A model generated the notes under the pieces. That model ran no database searches. It saw only the letters and a list, made by a program, of their open reading frames with translations, and was not told the origin of the DNA. Positions 1-6,759 of a stretch of DNA of 43,878 nucleotides are shown piece by piece; the first letter of the stretch is position 1; every line of letters starts with the position of its first letter. The DNA is from Firmicutes bacterium HGW-Firmicutes-4 (GTDB taxonomy: Bacteria; Bacillota; Clostridia; Eubacteriales; Eubacteriaceae). Position numbers and translations under genes: made by a program. The stretch lies in assembly GCA_002841405.1 (NCBI GenBank), contig PGZR01000007.1:1-43878 (forward strand), in the 5' to 3' direction.

Positions 1-477
1 CAGGCCATCAAAGAAAAGAAATTCCGGAGCGATCTTTACTGGCGGCTCAATACGGCGAAAATTATTCTGCCGCCGTTGCGTCAGCGAAAAGATGATATTC
101 TGCTGCTGGTAACCCATTTTTTAAATGATTTTAATAGACGCTATAATACTAAAAAAATATTCGGCAAAGCCATTCTTTCTTACTTTATCAGTTATGACTG
201 GCCCGGAAATGTGCGGCAGTTAAAAAATGCGGTTGAACGAATGTGCATCTTGTCGGACAAGATCATTGTTAATGAAAGTTTGTTTCTGCAGTACCTGGAT
301 CAGGAGGAAGACATCGAAGAATTTGATGAAGAGTGTTTTAATGTTGAAGAATTCAAAAAGCGAACGGTGATCAAGCTTTATGCAAAATACAAATCGAGCC
401 GGATCATTGCCAAAAAAATGGGGTTGAGTCAATCCACGGCCAACCTGCTGATAAATAAGTATATCAATGAGATGTAA
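1..477 (+). CDS. Sigma-54-dependent transcriptional activator, C-terminal part (5' end outside window)
   Basis: The reading frame is open from base 1, so the gene starts upstream of the window; 158 residues are visible. They begin in the AAA+ ATPase domain at FRSDLYWRLN (residues 8-17), followed by LPPLRQRKDDI (sensor region) and WPGNVRQLKN (about residues 67-76), all signatures of bacterial enhancer-binding proteins that use ATP to remodel sigma-54 RNA polymerase. The last 40 residues (FKKRTVIKLYAKYKSS, then IIAKKMGLSQSTANLLINKY) form a helix-turn-helix of the TyrR/Fis type. The sensory N-terminus is missing, so the signal is unknown. It is the nearest regulator to the RiPP operon and is read in the same direction, 212 bases upstream of the first enzyme's ribosome site, but I found no -24/-12 promoter in that gap. 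Whether it controls the operon is inference. Confidence 0.9.
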   Translation, partial: QAIKEKKFRSDLYWRLNTAKIILPPLRQRKDDILLLVTHFLNDFNRRYNTKKIFGKAILSYFISYDWPGNVRQLKNAVERMCILSDKIIVNESLFLQYLDQEEDIEEFDEECFNVEEFKKRTVIKLYAKYKSSRIIAKKMGLSQSTANLLINKYINEM

Positions 478-597
478 TGTTCTTGAGAATACAAACAGTT
501 TGGATATTTTTTGGAATAGTTTCACAGAGGATGAATAAAAAAGCATTCAATTGGTATAAAGAAAGGGCAGTTGTTTAACAAAAAAGCAATAGACAGA

Positions 598-620
598 ACA
601 GTGAAAATAGAATACACTGT
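598..620. promoter_or_regulatory. Inverted repeat, possible operator upstream of the RiPP operon
   Basis: ACAGTG at 598-603 and CACTGT at 615-620 are perfect inverted copies separated by 11 A/T-rich bases. The site lies just upstream of the candidate promoter of the RiPP operon in an otherwise gene-free stretch (478-689). It could be a regulator binding site, but a 6-bp repeat in AT-rich DNA can occur by chance. Confidence 0.25.
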
Positions 621-641
621 GAATAAAAAATCGAAAAAATG

Positions 642-671
642 TTGATAATATCCAGATAAAATTAATATAAA
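642..671 (+). promoter_or_regulatory. Candidate promoter of the RiPP operon
   Basis: TTGATA (642-647) and TATAAA (666-671) are separated by 18 bases and resemble a vegetative -35/-10 pair. The predicted start would fall near 678, directly at the GGAG ribosome site (679-682), which would leave an unusually short leader. This is the best promoter-like pair in the 478-689 gap, which otherwise shows no supported gene. Confidence 0.3.
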
Positions 672-689
672 TTGACTTGGAGGCACATA

Positions 690-785
690 GTGAAAACGAT
701 CAACTTGAAACTGATGCTTATTCATCGCGGAACCCGGACCCATTCAATCACCCAAATTGAGCCGATTGGCCATATGAGCTGTTAA
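690..785 (+). pseudogene. Severed N-terminus of the first B12-radical SAM gene
   Basis: GTG at 690 has a strong ribosome site (GGAG at 679-682, seven bases away), yet its frame stops at TAA 783-785 after 31 codons. The peptide begins with LKLMLIHRG, which resembles the first strand of the B12-binding domain of the sister enzymes (compare EVLLVYTQR in the protein starting at 8487). The homologous protein then continues in another frame: codons from 761 onward read into PYELLRGLEFLEATG and then GLYCDYEN, matching the middle of the same domain. Compared with the sisters, about 20 residues between these two segments are absent. The simplest reading is a frame-breaking deletion near 770-785. An assembly error is the alternative. 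Confidence 0.55.
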
Positions 786-829
786 GAGGGCTGGAATTTC
801 TGGAAGCGACCGGATCGGACGAAAATACC

Positions 830-3800
830 GTGGTGGGTTTGTATTGTGATTATGAGAATCAGTCAGCAGTTGAAAGTTTTTCCAGAGAAATAAAAAAGCG
901 TTACGGCGCCACCGTTTTTGTGGGCGGACCCCAGACGGTGGGGTTGGGTGAAGAATTTTTGCGCGCCAGCCAGGCCGATGCAATGATGCGGGGAGAAGGG
1001 GAGTATTCCCTCTACGAAGCGATTCACGCCATTCAAAATGAAGAAATCGAAAAATGGGAAATGATACCAGGACTGTGTTCATTCCGCAATGATGGCAGTT
1101 ATTATGATAATGGCATTTATCCAGCCATTGAGAATTTAGACGAGCTGCCGATTATTACCGGGACAATTAAATCCGCCCAGCATCAGGGCATTAATCATAT
1201 GGCAGTCATGTCAGGACGTGGGTGTCCTTTCCACTGCTCTTTTTGTTATGAGGGCGGAAACAGCAAGAATGTCCGGCGCCGCAGTGTTGAAAGCGTGATG
1301 AAAGAAATCCGCTGTCGGCTGAAACAAAACCCCAATGTGAAGTATATCTTTTTCGGAGATGATACCTTTACGCTGGATAAAGAACGGGTGCGAACCTTTT
1401 GCGAACAACTCAAAGAGCTGCGGAAAGAACACGATTTTGTCTGGTTCGCCGATGCCCATGTCAATATTGTGATTAAATATCCGGAAATTGTAAAAATGAT
1501 GGTGGACGCTGGTCTGGTCCGGATGCAGATCGGGATTGAAAGCTGTAATCAGCATATCATTGATATCTATAACAAGAAGATCAAACGGGAAGGGCTTTTT
1601 GAAGTGATTGCGATCTGTCAAGCCGCCGGATTGCCCCAGCTGGTTGGTAACATCATTATTGGCGGAGCCCTGGAAACCCGGGAAACCCTGGATTTTACCT
1701 TTGATACGGTCAATGAAATGATCAAAGCCGGCCGGGGCATGGTAGAGGTGGTCAGCACCTTCTATATGCCTTTCCCGGAAACTGCAATGTCTAAAGATCC
1801 GGAAGCCTTCGGGATTTTTGTGAAGGATGAACAAGCGTTGACATCGGTGGGAGACTTTCCGGTGATTGAAACCGCAACCCTGAGCATCGAAGAAATCTGC
1901 GCCGCCCGGAATGAGTTTTTTGAAATGAATATCAAATTGATGCGAAAAATGCTCAGTGACGGCGAAATTCCTGATGCGGTGATTCTGGAAAGCTATCTCC
2001 TCAGTGAAAAATACGGCCTCAGTGGGATGTGGCAGGGACTGGCCTATTCCCGATACCCTTATTTTGATGCCCAGTACAAGGCCCGGATCCGGGGCGACAA
2101 GCTGACCAGAGATTATCAAGGCGAAGCGGTGTTTGAGACGCACCCCCAGCGCATCGCTTTGCTTTCCCTGACCCCTGAGTTGGCGGCAGAAATTCCGGTG
2201 TTAAACGGATTTGTTTATTCCCCCTTTGAATTTGAGGTTTTAAAATACTGCTCCGGAAAATTGACCATCAACGAGATGGCAGCAATACTTTTTTCGGCAT
2301 ATCAGAACAGCTTTGAGAGCTTTGAGGTGTTTAAGCAGCATCTGCTGGCGACCATCAAAAAACTGGAAGCTGTCGGGATGTGTGTCTTGTCAGGATCGCT
2401 GACTGCCACAGCGACGGATCAAGAATGGGAGCAACGGGGAAAAACAGAGGGAAAAGAAGTTGAGGATACCGTGAAAAATAAGTTCATTCTTTTTAAACTA
2501 TCAACCATCGGGATGGAAATTGCCGGCTTCAGCAGAAATGGCGCCTTTCTGGGCATTTATGGCCTGGCAAGCTACCTGGATTCCAAAGGTTATGACGCCA
2601 TTGTCTGCGAATGTCGCCCGGATCAGGCCATCGATTATCTGAAGCGCTACCCCTTTAATGAAATTTGTGGGATCGGCTTTTCGGTGGATTTTGAAAATAA
2701 GCACGTGGTTAAAAAAGTCAGTGCAGCAATTACCGAAACCTATCGGATTCCGGTATTGATTGGCGGACCGGAAGCGATTTCTCTGGATGAAGATTATCTG
2801 CGCCAGTCCCAAGCGGCAGCGATTGTCAGGGGCGAAGGCGAACTGGCGATGGTAGCGGTTCTGGAAGCTTTTAAAAAACAGCAAAGCCTGGATGGAATCC
2901 CCGGAATCTTTTATATTAACGAAGCGGGCGAGGGCATCGATATGGGCGAAGGTCCGGTGGTGGAAAATCTCGATGATCTGCCCTTTCCGGCCTATGATAA
3001 AAGCATCACCCCGATTGATTTTTCCAGCCTCTATCTGATGAGCAGCCGGGGTTGTCCCTATCACTGCGTTTTCTGCCATGAAGGGGCCTTGAAACGGCCG
3101 ATGCGGCAGCGGAGTGTGGCTAACGTCATCGCTGAAATGAAACATTTTCTGCTTAAATATCCGGAACTCAGTTATTTTAAGTTCTGTGACGACACCCTGG
3201 TTACCGATCCTAAATGGCTGGATCAGTTTTGTCGGGAGGCCAAAGCCCTTCAGGCCGTGAAGCCCTTTCAGTTTTATTGTGAGGCTGATGTGGTGTCCTT
3301 AAGCCGACGCCCAGAAGTACTGAGGTTGATGGTGGCTGCCGGCCTGAACCGGCTTCAAATCGGCATTGAAACCGTCGATAAGGAGATGCTAAAAATTTAC
3401 CGCAAAAATATTTCTCCGGAAATGGTGGAAATCGTCGTGAAAGCGGCCTATGATGCCGGGGTTCAGCAGGTCTTTGGCGCGCTGCTAGTGGGTGGTCCCT
3501 TTGAAAATCGGGAACATATTGAAAAGAACAAGGCTTTTGGGGCCAAGCTGCTGCGATTGGGCCCGGGGATGATGGAAATTGCCCCCAGTATCGTAATGCC
3601 TTACCCAATGACCGATATAGGCCTGCACCCCGAAAAATACGGACTGACGATTTACGACAGGCAGGGTCTCGGTAGTATTTCCGACTATCCGATTATGGAT
3701 AGTGAAACCATGGATCGCCGGGAGATCATGGGGGCCTATCAGGAATATCTCCAGAGTTTTGTGGATGAGGTGAAAATCATGCTAAACGACGGGGAATTGG

Positions 3801-4237
3801 GTCACGAAGATATTTTAAGATGCTACAAAACATCGATGGCCTCCAACGGACCCAAATACTGGATTAATATTATTTCCCACCATAAGCCGACCTTGACCGC
3901 CTATTACACCATGCTGGCCCGGGAATCCGCCAGTCGGGTAATTGATGTGGATCCAGCCGAACTGCCCAACTGGCGACCCCAGCGGATGATTGAAATGTGG
4001 CGGGATGTCGATTTCTCCCAGGGCTATCCGCTGTTATGGGGCGAGGCACTGTCACCCTTTGAATACGAAATCATGAAATACTGCACCGGCAAAAGCACCA
4101 TCGCCGCCATTACGGACATCCTATATGAGCGATTTGGAAAACCATTTAACGAAAGTCCCAATGAATTAAGGGAACGGATCATTGCGACGCTGAAAGTTTT
4201 TGATAAAAAATACTGGCTGCTTGTTGTTCCGTTCTAG
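830..4237 (+). CDS. Tandem B12-binding radical SAM enzyme (two modules in one protein), N-terminus damaged
   Basis: Two complete enzyme modules sit in one chain of about 1135 residues. Module 1 has a partial B12-binding fold (VGGPQTVG), a radical SAM core with the cluster motif CPFHCSFC (Cys132, 136, 139) and a C-terminal helical domain ending near residue 530. Module 2 repeats this: B12-binding fold from about 550 (VLIGGPEAIS), CPYHCVFC (Cys742, 746, 749) and a closing domain (about 1065-1135) with LSPFEYEIMKYCTGK. Enzymes of this class use a [4Fe-4S] cluster, S-adenosylmethionine and cobalamin, commonly to C-methylate RiPP cores. The GTG at 830 is only the first possible start after the frame break; it has no good ribosome site, and the frame is open back to 761. 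Module 1 may therefore lack the front of its B12 domain or be poorly translated. Gene 4253 follows after 15 bases. Confidence 0.85.
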   Translation: MVGLYCDYENQSAVESFSREIKKRYGATVFVGGPQTVGLGEEFLRASQADAMMRGEGEYSLYEAIHAIQNEEIEKWEMIPGLCSFRNDGSYYDNGIYPAIENLDELPIITGTIKSAQHQGINHMAVMSGRGCPFHCSFCYEGGNSKNVRRRSVESVMKEIRCRLKQNPNVKYIFFGDDTFTLDKERVRTFCEQLKELRKEHDFVWFADAHVNIVIKYPEIVKMMVDAGLVRMQIGIESCNQHIIDIYNKKIKREGLFEVIAICQAAGLPQLVGNIIIGGALETRETLDFTFDTVNEMIKAGRGMVEVVSTFYMPFPETAMSKDPEAFGIFVKDEQALTSVGDFPVIETATLSIEEICAARNEFFEMNIKLMRKMLSDGEIPDAVILESYLLSEKYGLSGMWQGLAYSRYPYFDAQYKARIRGDKLTRDYQGEAVFETHPQRIALLSLTPELAAEIPVLNGFVYSPFEFEVLKYCSGKLTINEMAAILFSAYQNSFESFEVFKQHLLATIKKLEAVGMCVLSGSLTATATDQEWEQRGKTEGKEVEDTVKNKFILFKLSTIGMEIAGFSRNGAFLGIYGLASYLDSKGYDAIVCECRPDQAIDYLKRYPFNEICGIGFSVDFENKHVVKKVSAAITETYRIPVLIGGPEAISLDEDYLRQSQAAAIVRGEGELAMVAVLEAFKKQQSLDGIPGIFYINEAGEGIDMGEGPVVENLDDLPFPAYDKSITPIDFSSLYLMSSRGCPYHCVFCHEGALKRPMRQRSVANVIAEMKHFLLKYPELSYFKFCDDTLVTDPKWLDQFCREAKALQAVKPFQFYCEADVVSLSRRPEVLRLMVAAGLNRLQIGIETVDKEMLKIYRKNISPEMVEIVVKAAYDAGVQQVFGALLVGGPFENREHIEKNKAFGAKLLRLGPGMMEIAPSIVMPYPMTDIGLHPEKYGLTIYDRQGLGSISDYPIMDSETMDRREIMGAYQEYLQSFVDEVKIMLNDGELGHEDILRCYKTSMASNGPKYWINIISHHKPTLTAYYTMLARESASRVIDVDPAELPNWRPQRMIEMWRDVDFSQGYPLLWGEALSPFEYEIMKYCTGKSTIAAITDILYERFGKPFNESPNELRERIIATLKVFDKKYWLLVVPF

Positions 4238-4252
4238 AAAAAGGGTAAAATA

Positions 4253-5965
4253 ATGAAGATACTTCTTTGTAATGTGTCAAAAAAATATGAAACCAGTGCC
4301 CATGATTATCTGGGGCTCTTTTATCTGGCCGGAGCACTGGAAGAAGCCGGTTTTGAACCGCTGGTTTTTCATGGTCAGCCGGAAGATCTGCTGGAACAGG
4401 TAAAACAGAATGAACCGGACGCCGTGGGCTTTTCCTGTGATTTTGATAATGTTTCGCTGATTGAAGCTTTGGCTAAAAAAATTAAAGCAGACTGGAATAT
4501 TCCCATTATTGTTGGTGGACCCCAGAGTATTGGACTCGGGCAGAAATTTCTGGAAGACAGTCAGGCCGATTTCATTTTAAGAGGTGAGGGCGAAGTATCG
4601 CTGCCGCTGCTCTTAAAGGCCGTGTTAAAAGAAGAAGGCGACTTAAGCGAGGTCAACGGGCTGGCGATGATCAAAGAGGGGATTTTTACCGAAACCCCGC
4701 CGGCCATTATCGCAGACCTGGATGCTCTGCCGCTACCGGCCTACCATGCCTCGCTGCATATCGATCACTCCTACGGCAAACTGATTTTTACCGGCCGGGG
4801 CTGTCCCTACCAATGTGCCTATTGTGCGCCCAGCCCGGGCAAACAAAAGGTTCGATTAAGAAGCATCCCACTAGTGCTAGAGGAAATCAAACTCAACCTC
4901 CAAAACAATCCGGATCTGAAATACATTATTATCATGGACGATGCCTTTACCCTCAATCGGGAGCGGATTGAAGAATTCTGCCGGGGCATGCAGGAAATCA
5001 GAAAAGACCGGGATCTGGTCTGGTATTGCGAATGCCATGTGGGCAGAATCAAAAACTGGATGGACGTCCTGCCGACGATGATTGCGGCCGGGCTGATCCG
5101 CTTACAAATCGGCATTGAATCCGGCGATCAGCAGGTTATTGATGCGTACAACAAACATGTGAAGATTGACGACATCATTGAATTTGTATCCTACGCCGCC
5201 GACTGCGGCCTGACCCAGATTGCCACTAATTTTATCGTCGGCGGTCCAGAGGAAACATCTGGCGCAACCGCGGCCCTGATCGAAACGCTGATGGATCGGG
5301 CCCCCGGAGTTATTGATATCATCACCGGTTTTTTAAGAGCTTATCCCGGTACCGAGATATTAAATAATCCGAAAAAATTCAATTTGCAGCTGCATGATCA
5401 ATCCGGCCGGTTTTCCGGCGATGATTATCCCTTTGTTACACCAACAGAAAAAAGCCAGGATCAGGTCATGAAAGACCGTCAGGAACTCAACAAGGTGATC
5501 CGGCAAAGCATGCAAAAGAAAATCAAAAATCATGAACTAAAACAGCAGGCGGTGATGAAACAGTTTAAAGCCGCCCTGACCTATGGCATCCGCAGCCGCT
5601 GGTTTGAGGAAATTGCCGCCAATCCCCGAGCCTATGAATATTATTACGTGCTTTATTTAAACGAGGGACAGGCATTTGAGCCGGGGCTGGATTTTTCCAG
5701 CGATTATCCCCAACGGACCTTTGAAATATGGCGTACCATGACCTTTACTGAAGGATTCCCAAAACTGGATGGCATGGCGCTTTCACCGCTGGAATATGAG
5801 CTGCTGCTGCGCTGTGCCGGAAAAAGAAGCCTGGCCGAAATCGAAACCGAATTGTTTACTATATTTGGTGGTCCTTATCAAAACCAGGCTGAATTCCATG
5901 GAAAATTAGTTGATATTCTGTATCAATTTAATTTTAAATATTGGCTGACTCATTTTGTGATTTAG
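4253..5965 (+). CDS. B12-binding radical SAM RiPP-modifying enzyme
   Basis: The 570-residue protein has the full single-module layout: an N-terminal B12-binding domain (MKILLCNVSKKYETSAHDYL, later IVGGPQSIGLG), the radical SAM core with GRGCPYQCAYC (Cys184, 188, 191), and a C-terminal domain from about residue 505 containing LSPLEYELLLRCAGKRSLAE. That last pattern resembles PqqD-like peptide-binding domains, so it may hold the precursor's leader (inference). The ATG follows a weak AAGGG site. The precursor gene begins 25 bases after the stop, which ties this enzyme closely to the peptide. Its last 40 codons were copied together with the precursor in a tandem duplication (see 5846-6678). The exact chemistry cannot be read from sequence; C-methylation of the core is the most common reaction of the family. 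Confidence 0.88.
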   Translation: MKILLCNVSKKYETSAHDYLGLFYLAGALEEAGFEPLVFHGQPEDLLEQVKQNEPDAVGFSCDFDNVSLIEALAKKIKADWNIPIIVGGPQSIGLGQKFLEDSQADFILRGEGEVSLPLLLKAVLKEEGDLSEVNGLAMIKEGIFTETPPAIIADLDALPLPAYHASLHIDHSYGKLIFTGRGCPYQCAYCAPSPGKQKVRLRSIPLVLEEIKLNLQNNPDLKYIIIMDDAFTLNRERIEEFCRGMQEIRKDRDLVWYCECHVGRIKNWMDVLPTMIAAGLIRLQIGIESGDQQVIDAYNKHVKIDDIIEFVSYAADCGLTQIATNFIVGGPEETSGATAALIETLMDRAPGVIDIITGFLRAYPGTEILNNPKKFNLQLHDQSGRFSGDDYPFVTPTEKSQDQVMKDRQELNKVIRQSMQKKIKNHELKQQAVMKQFKAALTYGIRSRWFEEIAANPRAYEYYYVLYLNEGQAFEPGLDFSSDYPQRTFEIWRTMTFTEGFPKLDGMALSPLEYELLLRCAGKRSLAEIETELFTIFGGPYQNQAEFHGKLVDILYQFNFKYWLTHFVI

Positions 5966-5990
5966 CCAAAATATTTTCAGGAGGAAGAAC

Positions 5991-6260
5991 ATGAGTATTG
6001 ATGGAGCAAGAGCATTGGCCGCAAAAGTATTAATTGATGAGGCGTTGGATAAGCAAATCAAAGCTGCTAAAACTGAAGCAGAATTTGATGCAGTTGTTGC
6101 AAGATTGGGTTATAGTTGTTCTGCTACTGAATTCATTGCCGCTTTTAAAGAAGCACAGGCAAAACAACCGATAAGTGATGAGGAATTGGATCAAGCTGCG
6201 GGTGGGACATCAATGATTGGATTCGACTACCCGTTTGTCATGACACCAATTGTGCCCTAA
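5991..6260 (+). CDS. Nif11-type RiPP precursor peptide 1
   Basis: An 89-residue peptide with a helical, Ala/Glu-rich leader typical of Nif11-like leaders: MSIDGARALAAKVL at the start, then EFDAVVARLGYSCSATEF, and QPISDEELDQAAGG at 59-72. The double glycine at 71-72 is the expected cut site of the C39 peptidase exporter encoded downstream. The predicted core is TSMIGFDYPFVMTPIVP (17 residues), with no Cys, two Thr, one Ser and several branched or methionine side chains. The ribosome site is strong (AGGAGGAAGAAC before ATG). The leader matches precursor 2 at 60 of 72 positions, whereas only 6 of 17 core positions match, the usual pattern of paralogous precursors with different products. Confidence 0.9.
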   Translation: MSIDGARALAAKVLIDEALDKQIKAAKTEAEFDAVVARLGYSCSATEFIAAFKEAQAKQPISDEELDQAAGGTSMIGFDYPFVMTPIVP

Positions 6261-6378
6261 ACCGAATTGTATTCGATAACGGGTGATCGCTATAAAACAG
6301 GCCGAATTCCATGGAAAATTAGTTGATATTCTGTATCAATTTAATTTTAAATATTGGCTGACGCATTTTGTGATTTAG
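6261..6378 (+). pseudogene. Remnant 3' end of the B12-radical SAM gene left by duplication
   Basis: This stretch is a copy of the last 40 codons of the gene ending at 5965. The first part still reads TELYSITGDRY, against TELFTIFGGPY in the parent, then loses frame. From 6299 the DNA is nearly identical to the parent and includes the same TAG stop (6376-6378). It has no start and cannot make an enzyme. It now forms the region between the two precursor genes; whether it keeps a regulatory role as leader of precursor 2 is unknown. Confidence 0.85.
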
Positions 6379-6405
6379 CCAAAATCTTTTAAAAGGAGGA
6401 AGAAA

Positions 6406-6678
6406 ATGAGTATTGATGGTGCAAAAGCATTAGCCGCAAAAGTATTAACAGATGAGGCTTTGGCAAAACAACTTGATGGTGCTAAAACTGAAGCAGAATT
6501 TGATGCAGTGGTTGCAAAATTGGGTTACAGCTGTACTGCAGCTGAATTTGATGCTGCGTTTAAAGAAGCACAGGCGAAACAACCAATCAGTGATGATCAA
6601 CTGGATCAGGCTGCTGGTGGCTTAAGTATTGTTGGCGTGGATTACGCATTTACAGCAACACAAACAGCTCGAGCTTAG
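6406..6678 (+). CDS. Nif11-type RiPP precursor peptide 2
   Basis: A 90-residue paralogue of the peptide at 5991. The leader runs from MSIDGAKALAAKVL to QPISDDQLDQAAGG with the same AAGG processing site at 69-72. The predicted core is LSIVGVDYAFTATQTARA (18 residues). Both cores share the pattern S-[MI]-[IV]-G-[FV]-D-Y-[PA]-F at their start and differ beyond it, so the front of the core is the likely common target of the modifying enzymes. A strong AAAGGAGGAAGAAA site precedes the ATG. The gene arose by tandem duplication with its neighbour. It is followed by two competing hairpins before the next enzyme gene. Confidence 0.9.
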   Translation: MSIDGAKALAAKVLTDEALAKQLDGAKTEAEFDAVVAKLGYSCTAAEFDAAFKEAQAKQPISDDQLDQAAGGLSIVGVDYAFTATQTARA

Positions 6679-6686
6679 TAAGTAAA

Positions 6687-6748
6687 GAAGGGGATTTTCC
6701 CCTTCGAAGTGTTGACTGAATGGCTCAGAGTCAGCACTTCAAAGGGGG
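6687..6748 (+). promoter_or_regulatory. Two mutually exclusive hairpins covering the ribosome site of the next enzyme gene
   Basis: Hairpin A pairs GAAGGGGA (6687-6694) with TCCCCTTC (6698-6705), eight perfect pairs around a 3-base loop. Hairpin B pairs 6699-6717 with 6729-6747: GAAGTGTTGACT pairs with AGTCAGCACTTC (one G-T wobble), then one mismatch, then CCCCTT with AAGGGG. The two hairpins share CCCCTTC, so only one can form at a time. Hairpin B also pairs the AGGGGG Shine-Dalgarno of the gene starting at 6760. No U-tract follows, so it is not a canonical terminator. It likely tunes enzyme synthesis relative to precursor, or protects the precursor mRNA end. Confidence 0.7.
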
Positions 6749-6759
6749 AAGAAAAAGAT

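Larger units (their letters stand above)
5846..6678 (+). repeat. Tandem duplication of enzyme 3' end plus precursor gene
   Basis: Unit 1 is 5846-6260 and unit 2 is 6261-6678. Unit 2 starts immediately after the stop codon of precursor 1 with ACCGAATTGT, the same ten bases found at 5846-5855 inside the upstream enzyme gene. Bases 6299-6378 match 5886-5965 at 78 of 80 positions, and both differences are synonymous in the enzyme frame (Ala, Thr). Bases 6261-6298 are related but more diverged, with a net 2-base loss that breaks the frame. The remainder of each unit is a precursor gene with its ribosome site. Confidence 0.88.

Noticed and set aside
531-578. 15-codon frame MNKKAFNWYKERAVV upstream of the RiPP operon
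   Set aside because: The AGAGG directly abuts the ATG, too close to serve as a ribosome site, and the peptide has no precursor-like features.
758-760. TGA in the frame of the first B12-radical SAM gene read as selenocysteine
   Set aside because: The codons before it in this frame do not match the B12-binding domain, and the sisters have no Sec or Cys there. A frame-breaking deletion explains the data better.
1211-2143. 310-codon minus-strand frame
   Set aside because: It is the mirror of the radical SAM gene; the His/Phe-rich composition and lack of a ribosome site are typical of antisense shadow frames.
6709-6759. Longer N-terminus (GTG 6709) for the enzyme at 6760
   Set aside because: The extra 17 codons lie inside a stable hairpin and have no ribosome site, while ATG 6760 has a strong one and begins the conserved domain.
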